Assembly (NCBI GenBank): GCA_020310875.1
Contig: CM035435.1
Span: 72,442,492 to 72,506,491, forward strand
Direction: 5' to 3'
Source: Ceratopteris richardii
Lineage: Eukaryota > Streptophyta > Polypodiopsida > Polypodiales > Pteridaceae
DNA length: 64,000 nt
A program made the position numbers and the translations under genes. The notes under the pieces are model-generated. The model saw only the letters and a program-made list of their open reading frames with translations. It searched no databases and was not told the DNA's origin. Each line of letters starts with the position of its first letter. Position 1 is the stretch's first letter. Of the stretch, positions 31,936 through 44,015 are shown piece by piece.

Positions 31936-32162
31936 TGTTGGAGTTAGAGGACTACGGAAGCACACAAATAGTACAGGGACAAAGAAGAAGAAGAAGCTTG
32001 GAGAACAACACAAAAGTGAATGTACAAAGATAAGTGACCCATAGGGTTATAGGTGTATATACAAGCAGGAGAGGAAAACCTCTTAAAGAGGGACAAAAGT
32101 GCCCCAATGGTCCTAAGCGTGTTCCCACACATTATTAGCAAAATATGTCAAATTTTTCAACA
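31936..32162 (-). repeat. Copia-A 5' LTR (227 bp)
   Basis: TGTTGGAGTTAG..TTTTTCAACA with perfect 5-bp terminal inverted repeats TGTTG/CAACA. It is the counterpart of 104-335 and of the reverse complement of 60609-60832. On the minus strand the adjacent sequence ATTGGTACATAGCAAG could be a decayed initiator tRNA-Met primer site. Confidence 0.85.
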
Positions 32163-32499
32163 TAAGAACATGGAAGGATTATAATAAATTCATGCTAGAG
32201 TAGAAAATAAAAAGACTACTAGAACCAATATTTCAATTACCATCAGGGATAGTAATAATGTAAAATAAACCAAAAAGCGTATGCATTCAATAATGAGGAA
32301 TGGTTTAGAGATCAATAATACTACAGGGTAGAGGAGTGTAAGTTGAACATAACCCATGGTGCACTAAATAATAGACTACTCCAAAAGAATTAGACATACA
32401 ATGGTTTTTCTACTAGTGTAGGCATGCATGATGTGTCATGTTTAGTAGAAAAAAGCTTGTGGAATATTGTGTAGGGTCATGAAATACATCCTCTTATGC
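32163..32499. other. Short unassigned spacer
   Basis: About 340 AT-rich bases between the 5' LTR of one Copia-A fragment and the gag of the next. I recognise nothing in it. Confidence 0.4.
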
Positions 32500-35413
32500 A
32501 TGCAAATAGTGATTGAAAGTGATGTAATTGGTGTTGAAGATGATGATCTTTAATTGCTTGATCTTTCTATGATTCTTAATGCATCTACTATAGAATAGTT
32601 TCATTGGGATGGCAGAGATGCATGAGCACATGCATTGATAGCTTTCTATATCAAATGTACCATTATCCTCACATTAAATTATATAAAGCAACAAAAGATG
32701 CTTGAGTATTCTTTCCACACTATTCCGGGCAAGAAATGAGGCTGCTATTGGTTACCTTTGAAACCAGTTGGAGAGTGAGGATATGATGAAGGAGATTCAA
32801 GGAACACTATTTTGAAAAAGATTAGGGATTTGAAAGATCAATTGATTCCTACTGATGAAATATTTCCAACTAGTTCAGTTCTGCAAACTATTCTTAATGT
32901 TCTTCTAGATTCTTATCAGAGTTTGGCTTCTACTCTTTGGTTGATGATGAAAGGAAACATGCCTTAACCTTTGGGGATTTATTCTCTATTTTGATGTAGC
33001 AAGATCAATGTCGACAAAATCGGTCAATTATGTGTGTTGTAGATTGAGCTTTTTTAGTTAGGCAAAAGGACAAATATAAATGGATCTCGACTACTAGTAA
33101 GAAAAAATCTATTAATGTTGCATATTCAAAGAGGGAAGAAAAATATAACAAGAAAACAAGAAAGAAAAATTGTATTATAAGGAAAATAATCATGTTATTA
33201 AGAGTTTGCCTAAATTGGCTATAGAAGAGGCAAATAAGATAGAGGCTAGAATGGTTGTTGTAGAGGCCTCTAGACCTAAAATAGAGTCTACTAACCTTCT
33301 TCAAAATGAATAATGGGTGCTTACTAATAATTTCAGCTATGAACCATCTTCTCATGAGTAGTGTATGTGTGTAGTAGGCTTTGATGTTTGGTATTTTGAT
33401 AATGCTCCAATAAAACATATTGCCTTGTAGTGTAGCTTCGTCACTTCACTTAAGCTCGCTCCTATAGGGAATATAGTCACATGTGCTAACAAATCCTCTT
33501 GTCCTATCATGAGAGTTGGAAAAATCATTCCTACTATTGTTGATGGTGGTACTTTTGCACTATTAGATGCCTTGTATGTGTTGTATTATCATTTTCAACA
33601 TTGTCCAAAATTGGTTTGGTTGTTAAATTTGTTGATCATAGGTGTATACTTCATGATCTCTCAAATGATGATGATATCACTGCTTTTCACATTTTATGTC
33701 ATGGGCTATATAAGCTCATATATTATGAAAAATCTAAGAATGATTTATCATGTGCAATTCATGTTTCTCAAGCTCTTTTAGATGCAAAACTTCGGTGTGC
33801 ATGCTTTGATCATCTGAATTTCGTTAGGTTGCTTTGCCTATAGAAATCTAAAATGGTTTCCTCTTTGCCCAAACTTGAGGCACCTTGTAGGCATGTCTAT
33901 AAGGTTTGAATTTAAGGTGAAATACATCATTCTTCATTCCCTAAAGATAGTTAAGTTAGATATGCACATAGATTGGAGCTTGTTCATAGTGATGTTTGTG
34001 GTCCCATGCAGGCACCTTCATTTGGGTATTACCTATACTTCATGAATTTCATCGATGGCTTTTGTTGTCATGCATGGGTTTATCCATTTCAACCAAATTC
34101 CAAAGTGTTTATGTGCTTTAAAGAATTCCTGGTTATGGCTAAAAATCTATCATGTAAAATGGGCACTCTTCATTCTAATGGAGGGGAATTATATGTCTCT
34201 TGGATGAGCATGGGATAAAATATCAGTGTAGAGTACCACAAATATCTAAAAAGAATGGAGTTTCTAAGAAGAAGAATAGGATTCTCATGGAAATGGCAAG
34301 GTCTAAGGTCAAAAGTGAGGCTTTACCATAGCTCCTAGATTGAGATTGTTATGTGTGAAACATATGTACTTAATAGGTGTCCCACCAAATCATTGTAGGC
34401 ATCACTCCATACGAGACTTGTCATGGGTGCAAGCCATTAGTCACTCATCTACATGTTTTTGGTTCTCTTACATATGCATTATTGCCTGAACAACAATGCA
34501 AAAAATTTGATGATAAGGATGTGAAATGTATTTTGTTGGGTACAATTTTGTATGCAAAGGCTCTCTTCTATATCATCAATAGAATAAATGCATTCTAGTT
34601 TCTCATGATGTTATTTTCATAGAAGATGCAATTCAAACATTAGAATAATGTACTACAAAGACATCACTCAAAGGATATTTATGATACTTTGCACCCTCTT
34701 TTTATATGTGGACAGTCAAATACTACTCTTAGTGATATAATTTCTCAATCTTTATACAATTCAAATGATGATGTGGATAATTCTATTTCTCATGCACATT
34801 TACATACTGACTTATTGATGAGAGAGATGACATTGAAGAGGAAAAATCTATGCCTAAATGGGCTAGTGTGGACTTTGAGAGATATCAAGTTAGATGCACC
34901 TTTGTCATATTGTACTCATTCAGGCTCTCATAATGCTTCTTTTGCATCAGATTGTTATGCAATGGCTATCTCTAGTGTTTGTGATGTGAATGATCCTATT
35001 TCTTTTGATGAAGCACAAAATTCAAAAAATCGAAATGAACCACAAATTGATCCTATTTCTTTTGATGAAGCACAAAATGACTTCTATGCAATGAGAGTAG
35101 AAAAGAATGATACTTGGCCTTTATGTGACTTGCCTCTGGGAAAAAAGGCCATTAGCACTAAATGGGTGTACAAGCTAAAACTTAAGACTAATCAAATAGT
35201 TGATACGTATAAGGTTAGCCTTCTTGCTAAAGGTTTTTCTCAAGAGAAGGGAATTTATTTTCATAAGACCTTTGCTCCCATGTGCCAAATGGAAATTGTT
35301 TGTAATATTTGTGCACTTGCAGATTATCATGATTGGAAAATACATTAGTTTGACATTAGTTGCATTTTTGAATGGTGATTTACATGAAGAAGTGTTTGTT
35401 TTTCAACCTCATG
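32500..35413 (+). pseudogene. Copia-A copy E7: gag to RT start, heavily decayed
   Basis: A plus-strand remnant. HWDGRDA near 32608 starts recognisable gag; LMMKGN is near 32945, and the protease near 33375-33560 reads WYFDNAPIKHI with the DSG lost. The integrase shows ELVHSDVCGPMQAPSFGYYLYF at about 33970-34045 (given here only as a family match) and LHVFGSLTYALLPEQQ. An RT start follows, with LCDLPLGKKAISTKWVYKLK and FLNGDLHEEV near 35370-35400. A short internal duplication repeats DPISFDEAQN at about 34995 and 35048. The copy is cut at 35413 by sequence of E8. No LTR was seen. Confidence 0.8.
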
Positions 35414-35645
35414 GCTCACCTAAAAGTGATCCTAAAGTGTAGGATATGTTCTCACTTGATTTCAACTACCAAATGGTACAAGTTTGATGCTTCCTAACTT
35501 CTTGTGGGTATGCTTTACTTTTATTAAGAGTAATTATACTCAAAGTTACAAGATGTTGTACATATGAGACTTTTCAAGTGATATGCCATTACATCAAGCT
35601 TGTGTGTGTACATCAAGTATGTAGGCTTGGCCTTAATTTGCACCA
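35414..35645 (-). repeat. LTR-end remnant at the left edge of E8
   Basis: 232 bp from gctcacctaaaagtgatcct to ttaatttgcacca, matching 39959-40190 with few changes. It adjoins RT sequence of E8 on the right and RT of E7 on the left. Confidence 0.75.
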
Positions 35646-38600
35646 TTATTCCATAGGAATACCTTCATCTTTAGTGTTCTCCATTTTAAACTTGATCAAC
35701 ATATCATTTATGTACTTCCTTTGTGTGATGAATATATCCAAATCTGTATGCACAAGTTCTAAGCCAATAGGTTAGCGACCCTAGATCACTAATTTTGAAT
35801 TCCTTCATCAATTGAACCTTGACTTGCTTGATTCCTTCAGAATCATTACCTATAATAATGATAACAACTACATAGACACACAAGTAGATGATCTCTGACT
35901 TAATCTTCTTCACAAATAAAGAAGAATATGCTTTGCTTACTACAAAGCCTTCATCCTACAAATAGGTAACAAGTCTATGGTTCCAAGCTCTAAGAGCTTA
36001 CTTGAGACCATAGAGTGCTTTTCTTAGCTTGCATACATAACCTGCTTTTTCCTCATCTTCAAATCCTGGTGGTTGTGCCATATACACTTCTTCTGATATC
36101 CAACCATTCAAAAAAGCATTCTTGACATCTAACTGATATAAATTCCAATTTTTGGATGCAAGATAACTTACCAATACCCTGATTGTTGGCATCTTTGCCA
36201 CATGTGAAAATGTTTCTTCATAATCTACTCCATGTGTTTGGGCAAACCCTTTTGCCACTAGTCTTGCCTTGTACCTGTTTATTGAACCATCAAAGTTCTT
36301 TTTAACTTTATATATCCACCTTGAACCAATTACCTTCATATCTGGTTTCTTCGGAACTAGGTCCCAAGTGTGATTCTCCTGCAATGCTTCCACTTCTTCT
36401 TGCATAGCATCTATCCACTCTTTCTTCTTCTTCTTAGCCTATTCAAATGAAGAAGGCTCCTCTGCCATTGAATCTTTAGTAATGTACACAAAGTGCTTTG
36501 TGATAAGGAAGTATCATATCCATACCTTATGGGCTTCTTACTTTCTCTTTGTGGTCTTCTTAAAGCTTGATTGGAAGACTCGGGTAGATCCTATAATTGC
36601 TTGTGTTTGCATTTGCCTCTTGATTTCCAAGCTTCGAAATCAACCTACTCCTCATCTTTTGAGTTGATGTCCTCTGCTTGGTGTTGGTCTTCTTGGTTTT
36701 CCAAGTCATATGGTAGTTTAACTTTCCTGCAATCATCTTCAAACCAAGAGTTATTCTCATCAAAGACTACATCTTTACTAATTATGAATGCCTTGTTAGT
36801 GGGATTATAAAGTCTATAGCCCTTTTGATTGTGATCATACCCAATGAATATGCACTTCTCAGCCTTAGGGTCAAGTTTCCCTCTGATTTGTGATGGGATG
36901 TGTGCATACGCAATGCACCCAAATATCTTGCAATGATCCAATGAGGGTCTCCTACCATTCTAAGCTTCATATGGTGTCATACCCTCCAATGACTTGGATG
37001 GAAGCCTGCTAACCAAATATGTAGTTGTAGAAACAACCTCTGGCCACAAATGATTAGGCAATTTTTTCTCATTTAGCATAGATCTAGCTACCTCAACAAT
37101 TAACCTATTCCTTCTCTCTGCCACTCCATTCAAATCAAGAGTATACCTGGTTGTTACTTCCCTCTTTATGCCTCTATCCTATATGAATAAATCAAACTCA
37201 TGTGAAAAGTACTCACCACCTCCATCCGACTTGATTCTCTTCAAGCTTCTCCCTATTTGGTTTTCCACTAATGCCAAGTATTTCTTAAAACATATAAACA
37301 CCTCATCCTTATGCTTCATAAAATAGAGAATTGTCCAACTATTGTAATCATCAATAAAAGAGACACAATACCTTGATTGTGAGATGGATGGATCTTTGCT
37401 AGGACCCACACATCAATGTGCACAAGCTCCAAATAATCTTCATGGATGTATCCTTTCCTGTTAAATGGTTGCCTATGAGCTTTGCCAAATTGGCAAGCTC
37501 CACATTTGTAGATCATATGATGCTTGGTCACATTAGGAATCCCAAGCACACTTTGGTCCCTGCAAATCTGCTTCAGAGTTCTCTCTCCAATTCGCCCTAG
37601 CCTCTTGTGCCATATTTCCAACTCAATTAGGGTTTGATTTCTATAATTGAATAGTGCTATGTTCCTTGTGTCTTCAATTTCAAAGGTAAACAATGTACCT
37701 GACTTCTCACCTTTGTCTATCCTTTTGAATCCCTATTGGGGGTCTTCCACATATGCTCCATGCTTTGTAAACCTGACTTGTAGACCTTTCTCTACTATCT
37801 ACCCAATACTAATTAAATTTTTGGTTATGGTAGGCACATACAGAACCTTGATTAGAAGGTTCATACTACCATCTGATGTCTTAACATTTCCAATTTGCTT
37901 GACTAAATGCTTGGTGTCATCACTTGTTTGTACCTCATGCTTTCCCTTTGGTTATTCTAGATCATATAAGAGTGCTTCATTCCCTACCACATGATTTGAA
38001 CAACCTGAGTCAATGTAAAAGAGATGCTCATCATCTTTACCTTGCTTGGATGTCATGTTCATAATGAGCAGAGAATCCTCTTGATCTTTAGTGTAATTAT
38101 TTAAGTCCCTTCTTCCTCTAAAGCCTCCTTGATAGTTGTTGTTGTAGCTTTGATTGTAGTTGTGGTTGTAGTTTCCTCCACCATTGTTGTACCTGCCTCT
38201 TGTTTAATCGTAGCCTCCTCTATGGAAGCCTCTTCCCCTTTGGTTCCTTGTATTTTTGTAACATTCTTCAATAGTGTAGTTGTTGAGACCACATATGTTG
38301 CATGGTGAGTTGTTGTAGGGTCTCCCCCTACGTTGCTTACCTCCTCTACCCCTACCTCTAGTACCTCTTCCTCTTCCTCTTCCTACATAATTGGCTTGAG
38401 AGGTACTAGCCTCTTCAACTTGTTTCTTACTTTTACCTTTATCCTTAGCTTTATTCTTATCTGTATAAAGGGCAGAAGATTGGTTACCTCTTGAGTTGTC
38501 ACCATTTCTATTGAGCTTTGCTTCATGGGTGAAGAGTTGTCCCACCAAGGTATTGAGATAAGGTATCTACATATCCATGTAGAGATACATTGCAATGGTG

Positions 38601-38989
38601 AAGGATTCCCACTTATCATCAGCTTTAATCCCATTGATGATCTGCCTCATTATATGCTCTTCCTCTGTCTCCTCTCTAATAATTGCAAGTTGGTCTGCAA
38701 CATCCTTCATTTTGGTTACATAGTCGGCTACTCCTTGCTTTGATTGCTTCTTGAGAGTTGTGAATTCCATCCACAATTGATTCTTCATAGCTCTTGTGTT
38801 GGAGGAGAAGTATGATGAAAGCACTTCCCAAGTCTCTTGGGAGGTTTTACAATTTCTAACATGGGTTAACAAGAAATTAGAGATTGAGTTTAGTAAGTAT
38901 GACCTTGGAAGAGCATCCGTTGCACACCATGTGGTTAGCTTCTCTTGCTCTTCCCTTGTTGGTTGATTCTTGCTCCTGCGAATTGGCAT
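35646..38989 (-). pseudogene. gag-pol: Copia gag-pol of E8, broken
   Basis: Gag pieces at 38989-38204 include KTSQETWEVLSSYF and an RG-rich run. The knuckle CNICGLNNYTIEEC has histidine replaced by tyrosine. The protease FYIDSGCSNHVV is near 38000-38030. GAG-pre (IWHKRLGRIGERTL) and integrase pieces (SFIDDYNSWTILYF, CIAYAHIPSQIRGKL) lie at 36645-37693. RT at 35704-36405 shows [13 protein letters not shown] and [11 protein letters not shown], but the catalytic box reads YVVV instead of YVDD. The frame ends at the RT tail (LIKFKMENT). It is related to E3 in gag. Confidence 0.85.
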
Positions 38990-39129
38990 GTCTTCATCTC
39001 CAAAGATGTATCAATACAAGCTTTTTCCTTGGAGGTATGTTTGTATCCTTAGAGACCATGCTAAATAGTTGTTCCTGTCCAATTTTTCAATCAAGGATGG
39101 GAAACCATCTCCCATCTTGATTGTTCTTG

Positions 39130-39141
39130 CTTTGATACCAC
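39130..39141 (-). other. Primer binding site of E8
   Basis: The plus-strand run gctttgataccac directly left of the LTR start reads gTGGTATCAAAGC on the minus strand, matching initiator tRNA-Met with one change, as in E5. Confidence 0.8.
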
Positions 39142-40190
39142 TGTTGAGAGAGATGATGGATAATCACAAGAGATGAGATGGTGTAGTTAAATCTTGCTTC
39201 ACACTTGCTACAATTGATGGCTGGAGAGAGTAGTGAGCCTCTTTAGCTAGCTAATAAGCATGAATGATCAAATATGTTGCTTGGAAGATGATGTACAAAT
39301 GATAGGATCAAAAGAGATAGGTAGGCAAATAATAAAATGCACAAAACTTGCTATTTTGGTTGAGACACCTGCTCAGTGTTTCACTTAATTCTCTGTGTAT
39401 AGTAGTAATTAGCAAAATTCCTTTTGGGGAGCTTTAATTAACTTAATAAGCTACCATTCATGAGTGGAACCATCTAAAATGATGAACCATGCACAGAGAA
39501 TTAAGTTTAGAAAGTAGAGCAACACTCTCGACTTTTACGGGCTTACATAGTCACATACCAATGAGCAATCTTCGATTAATATCTGATGATCGCATGAAAA
39601 AGTAGATGAAACTTTGTAGGAATAAATTAGACATTATGCTGAAGATATCATGCTTTGAATCATGCAAAATGATGCACTACATAGTGAGAACCAATTCATA
39701 CAAGATCACTGTTCTGATAGAGATAGAGATATGAGTGTAGGAAGTAATGAACATGTATAGATTAAATCATGTACAAATACAAGATCATTGGCAATAATAC
39801 ATTTCTCAATGAGTTTAGGATGAGAAAGCTATAGTATGAGCTCCTCTTCACTATGAAGGAACAAAGGAATGATATCTGAACTTTGAGATAACACGGGGAA
39901 TTTACATGTCATCTTTTATAGCATTTTTGGAGGCAAGCACTTGAATTCAAATTCAAATGCTCACCTAAAAGTGATCCTAGAGTGTAGGATAGATTCTCAC
40001 TTGATTTCAACTACCAAATTGTATGAGTTTGATGCTTCTTAACTACTCGTGGGTATGCTTCACTTTTAGTAAGAGTAATTATACTCAAAGTTACAAGATG
40101 TTGTACATATGAGACTTTTCAAGTGATATGCCATTACATCAAGCTTGTGTGTGTACATCAAGTATGTAGGTGTGGGCTTAATTTGCACCA
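39142..40190 (-). repeat. 5' LTR of E8
   Basis: It starts TGTTGAGAGAGATGATGG and ends ..ttgcacca, giving 1,049 bp. The right end is set where Copia-A gag homology of E9 begins (aaaagtactatagg). Only the last 232 bases have a second copy, so the length depends on this border. Confidence 0.65.
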
Positions 40191-42296
40191 AAAAGTACTA
40201 TAGGAAAATGATCATGCCATAAATAGTTTTCCTAAACTGGTTGCAAAGGAAGCAAAGAAGAAAGAGGCTAGAATGGTTGCTTATCTTGTTCAGAATTAAG
40301 AATGGCATTTGTTACTATTTATGGCTATGACCCATCTTCTCATGAGTAGTGTATGTTTGCAGTAGACTCAGATGTTTGGTACTTTGATAGTGGTGCAACC
40401 AAAGATATTACCTTGTAGTGCAGATTTTTCACTTCACTTGAGGCTGCTCCTAGAGGGAATATCACCACATGTGCTAACCACTCCTCTTATCCTATCATGG
40501 GAGTTGGAAAGATCATTATGAGTATTGCTAATGGCAGTTCTTTCATTTTTAGATGCATCAGGGATCAAGAAAGATTTGTTAACATTTTCAACACTAGCCA
40601 AGATTGGCTTGGTTGTCAAACTTTTTTATGATAGATGTATAGTTCACTATCTCTCAAATGGTGATGCCATCATTACTTTTTGCATTTTATGTCATGGTCT
40701 ATATAGGCTCATAAATTATGTGAAATATGTGAATGATTTAGCATGTGCAATTCTCACACAATATCAAATGCAAAGCTTTGGCATGCATGCTTTGGTCATC
40801 TGAGTTTTCCTACTTTGCTTTGCCTGCTGAAATTAGAAATGGTGTCCTAGACGACCAAACTAGATGCACCTTCTAAACATGTTTATGAAGGTTGTGTTTT
40901 GGGCAAAATACAACATTCTTCCTTCCCAAAAGATCGTTTAATTAGATATGCACATAAATTGCATCTTTTTCATAGTGATGTTTGTGGTCCTATGCAAATA
41001 CCTTCATTTGGGAATTTACCTATACTTCATGACTTCCATTGATGAATTTTTTAAGAATACATGGGTTTATCCATTGAACGAAAATTCTGAGGTGTTTATA
41101 TGCTTTAAAGATTTTCTAGTTATGAATGAGAATTTGTTAGCGTGTAAAATAGGAACCCTCCATTTTGATCGAGAGGGAATATATATCTTCTAATTTTAAT
41201 GCATTTTTGGCTAAGTTTGGAATAAAACATTAGTGTTGTATATACCTCAAAAAAATAGATTTGTTGAAAGCAAGAACAAGTATCTCATGGAACAAATGAG
41301 GTGCATGGTGTTGTATATACCTCAAAAAAATAGATTTGTTGAAAGCAAGAACAAGTATCTCATGGAATTGGTGAGGTGTATGGTCAAAAGTCAGGCTTTA
41401 CCACATATCCTCTAGCTTGAGGCTGTTATATATGTAGCATATGTACTTAATAGGTGTCCCACCAAAGCATTGCAATCTATCACTCCATATGAGGCTTGGC
41501 ATGCTTGCAAGCCATCTTTTTCTCATTTGTGTGCTTCTGGTTCTTTGGTCTATGCATTTGTGACTGAAAAACAATGCAAAAGATTGGATGATAAAGTAGT
41601 GAAACATATTTTTGTTGGATGATGTTGTTTTTTGTAGAAGATGCAATTCTGCCATTACTTTCATGTACCAAGAAGACATCAATTAGCTCAAAAGATGTGT
41701 GTGACACTTTGATACCTCTTTTTATAGGTGGATGATCAAGTGTTGGTCCAAATGAGGTAATTTTGCAACCTTAAAGGCTTCAAATGATGATGTAGATCCT
41801 TCCATTTTTTTATGAAGATTTACATGATGCACTTGTTGATGAGAAATTTGACATAGAAGAGGCAAAAACTATGCCTAAATGCATGGTGTAGACTTTGATA
41901 GACAACAAATCAGATGCATTATTGTCCTATCATACTTGTACGTGCTCTCATAGTGCTTCATTTGCATGCAATGATTATCTCTAGTCTTTGTGATGAGAAT
42001 GGTCCTATTTCTTTTGGTGAAGCACATAATTTAGAAAACTAGATGGTTGCTATGCAATTAAAATATGATGCTGTTATGAAGAATGGCACTTGGTCTTGGT
42101 GTTTTTCCTCTAGACAAAAAGGCCATTGCCACTAAATGGGTGTATAAGATGAAACACAATCCTATTGAAACAATTGATAGGTATAAGAATAGCCTTGTTT
42201 CCAAAGGCTATGTTAAAGAGAAAGGCATTGATTAGGTGAGACTTTTGCTCACTCATTTCAAATGACCATGATTCATAGCATTTGTGCAGTTGCGAC
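40191..42296 (+). pseudogene. Copia-A copy E9, first part: gag knuckle to RT start
   Basis: A plus-strand remnant beginning in the gag knuckle (KYYRKMIMP against KYCKGNDHI), then the protease (DVWYFDSGATKDIT near 40370-40420, DSG kept), GAG-pre, the integrase (41020-41640) and the linker into RT up to FHSICAVA near 42290. Many stops and shifts. A perfect-looking 75-bp tandem duplication lies in the integrase (41233-41382). It is interrupted at 42296 by E10 and resumes at 59379. Confidence 0.82.
41233..41382 (+). repeat. 75-bp tandem duplication in E9 integrase
   Basis: The block from gtgttgtatatacctcaaaa to the next copy at 41308 is repeated once, period 75 bases, with a few changes at the end (aacaaatgag/aattggtgag). 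The period is a multiple of three, so the frame is kept. Confidence 0.85.
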
Positions 42297-43011
42297 TGTT
42301 GGCAGTAGCCTTGGTACACCAGGACGTACAAGACATGAAAGTCAAAGAAGGGAGTCAGAGCGAAGGGACAGCACAAGCAAACAGGGCAGTCAAAGAAGAT
42401 CTGGCAAGTAGGCCAATATTTTTTCAAGACACTAATGCAAATCAAAGAGATGGACATGCAGGGAGGAAGAGCAAGTAGGGAGCTCAAAGATATGTATGGC
42501 AGATCACTAGAAGAAATCCCTACAACAACAGTGATTTTTATCACTAACAATCATTGTAAATATCATTTCACCTTTTTGTAGCTCCATTTTGTGCAAGCCA
42601 AGGAGTCCTTGAGCTTGAGGAGCCTTAGAAGTAGTTGCGTACCAATTTTCGTATTTTTTAGATCTCGTTTGAGCCCCCAAATAAGCCCTGGAACCTAATT
42701 TTTAACTAGGCCGGACACTAGGTCTGGACAGGGCCAAAACCTAGTCAAAAACTATAAAAAGAGCTAGAGAGCTCATTTTTGGGGTAGATTGTAATTGAAA
42801 CGAACTTGTAAGAGCATTTTGAAAGTAATCTGAAAGCTCCATTGATTCTTACTCTTTGTCTTACCTTGTGTGCACGTGTGTGTGTATGTGTGTGCATGCT
42901 TGTGTGCTTCTCACTCACGCACTTGTGCCGCCACTTGCTCGAGGTCTTCATACCATCCTCACGTCTTCCCGGATTGACATTAAAGGAGGTGCTACTCATC
43001 ATTGAGCTACA
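42297..43011 (+). repeat. 5' LTR of E10
   Basis: 715 bp. It differs from the 3' LTR at two places noticed: gattctta/gattctca near 42848 and gtgcacg/gtgcgcg near 42874. A (GT)-rich run lies near 42870-42905. Confidence 0.97.
42753..42760 (+). promoter_or_regulatory. TATA box in the 5' LTR of E10
   Basis: TATAAAAA within aaactataaaaagagc, 456 bases into the LTR. The transcript would start about 30 bases further on and pass through the primer site. The same word is at 59120-59127 in the 3' LTR. Confidence 0.7.
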
Positions 43012-43019
43012 CCAAATTT

Positions 43020-43037
43020 TGGCGCCGTTGCCGGGGA
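43020..43037 (+). other. Primer binding site of E10 (tRNA-Asp type)
   Basis: TGGCGCCGTTGCCGGGGA, eight bases after the LTR end. Its reverse complement TCCCCGGCAACGGCGCCA is the 3' end of plant tRNA-Asp with CCA. This primer is typical of Tat/Athila-type elements, unlike the Met primer of the other elements here. Confidence 0.9.
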
Positions 43038-43383
43038 TCGAGCTTTGAGGACGAGCGTGTGATGGTAAGACGTAGAGTTGACGCGTTGGAGTTGTAGGTA
43101 TTTTCTTCACTCTCATCGATTTTCTTTTACTTTCTTCATCATATTCATCACCATCATCATCATCACCATCTCCCACGTCCATCTCCATCATCGCGAAAAT
43201 TTCAATTTTTTGACCATATCCCCATCTCCACCTCATTTCCCTCATTTCACTTGTGAGAGAGAGCGAGAGAGCGAATTTGCATGTGCTATTTTTTGCATGT
43301 TTTGTGAGCATTCTGCAGGTACAGGCCGCATCATCATCCCCAGCACCCTGCGCAGGTACGGAAATCTGAGTAACTGTCTGTGT

Positions 43384-44015
43384 GTCGCCGAGCTCTGTCA
43401 ATCGCGACCGACTGAAAACTTGCTCTAATTACTAAACAAAGTGCATATCCATGACCTACAGGCCTAGAGCTTCCCAAAAATGTGTTTAGTTTTTTGAAAT
43501 TCCACAGATTTCTGTCAATCGCGATCGCTCTGTCAATCGCGATCGACAAACCACGACGGACAGACCTGTCAATCGCGATCGACACGTCAATCGCGACCGA
43601 CAGCCCACGACGGCTCTGTCAATCGCGACCGACAGAGTCAACGACCGATTGACCACGACCGACTGACCATACGCGTGACACGTGTCAATCGCGATCGAGT
43701 CATCAATCGCGATCGACTCATCAATCGCGACGGACACAGTCAACGACTGTTTGACCGCGACCGACAGCCCACGACGGCTCTGTCAATCGCGATCGACACA
43801 GTCAACGACTGTTTGACCACGATCGACAGACCCTCGCGACCGACCTGTCAATCGCGATCGACGCATCAATCGCGATCGACAGAGTCAACGACGCTTTGAC
43901 CACGATTGATTGACTTTTCGGCCACGTGTCAATCGCGACTGACAGCCACGACGGACCCGTCAATCGCGATCGACACGTCGATCGCGACTGACCTGTCAAT
44001 CGCGACCGACAGACT
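43384..44015 (+). repeat. CpG-rich minisatellite in the E10 leader
   Basis: About sixteen copies (counted by eye) of GTCAATCGCGATCGAC or close variants (CGACCGAC, CGACTGAC), mixed with gtcaacgactgtttgacc and ccacgacgg words. The core is partly self-complementary (TCGCGA, CGATCG), so RNA or single-stranded DNA could fold. No strict period. Confidence 0.85.

Larger units (their letters stand above)
30117..32162 (-). mobile_element. Copia-A fragment with 5' LTR (gag, protease)
   Basis: A minus-strand piece running from the 5' LTR (31936-32162) through the leader and gag to the GAG-pre-integrase region, where it is cut at about 30117. Stops and shifts are frequent. Integrase, RT and RNase H are absent. 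It is joined head-on to the plus-strand fragment ending at 30115, so this is a rearranged locus and not a simple insertion. Confidence 0.8.
35414..40190 (-). mobile_element. Ty1/copia element E8 (Copia-D), 3'-truncated
   Basis: It has a 5' LTR at 39142-40190, a primer site on the minus strand (TGGTATCAAAGC, 39130-39141), gag, protease, integrase and part of RT ending at about 35646. RNase H and the polypurine tract are missing. At the left edge 35414-35645 repeats the last 232 bases of the 5' LTR, so only that end of the 3' LTR survives, fused to RT. It sits between two separate plus-strand Copia-A copies. Confidence 0.8.

Noticed and set aside
42745..43401. Minus-strand 218-codon frame over the LTR and leader of E10
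   Set aside because: It is antisense to the LTR, includes GT and CAT repeats, and its LTR part appears again in the 3' LTR.
43384..44015. CRISPR-like array
   Set aside because: The spacing is irregular, no unique equal-length spacers occur, and the context is a plant retrotransposon leader.
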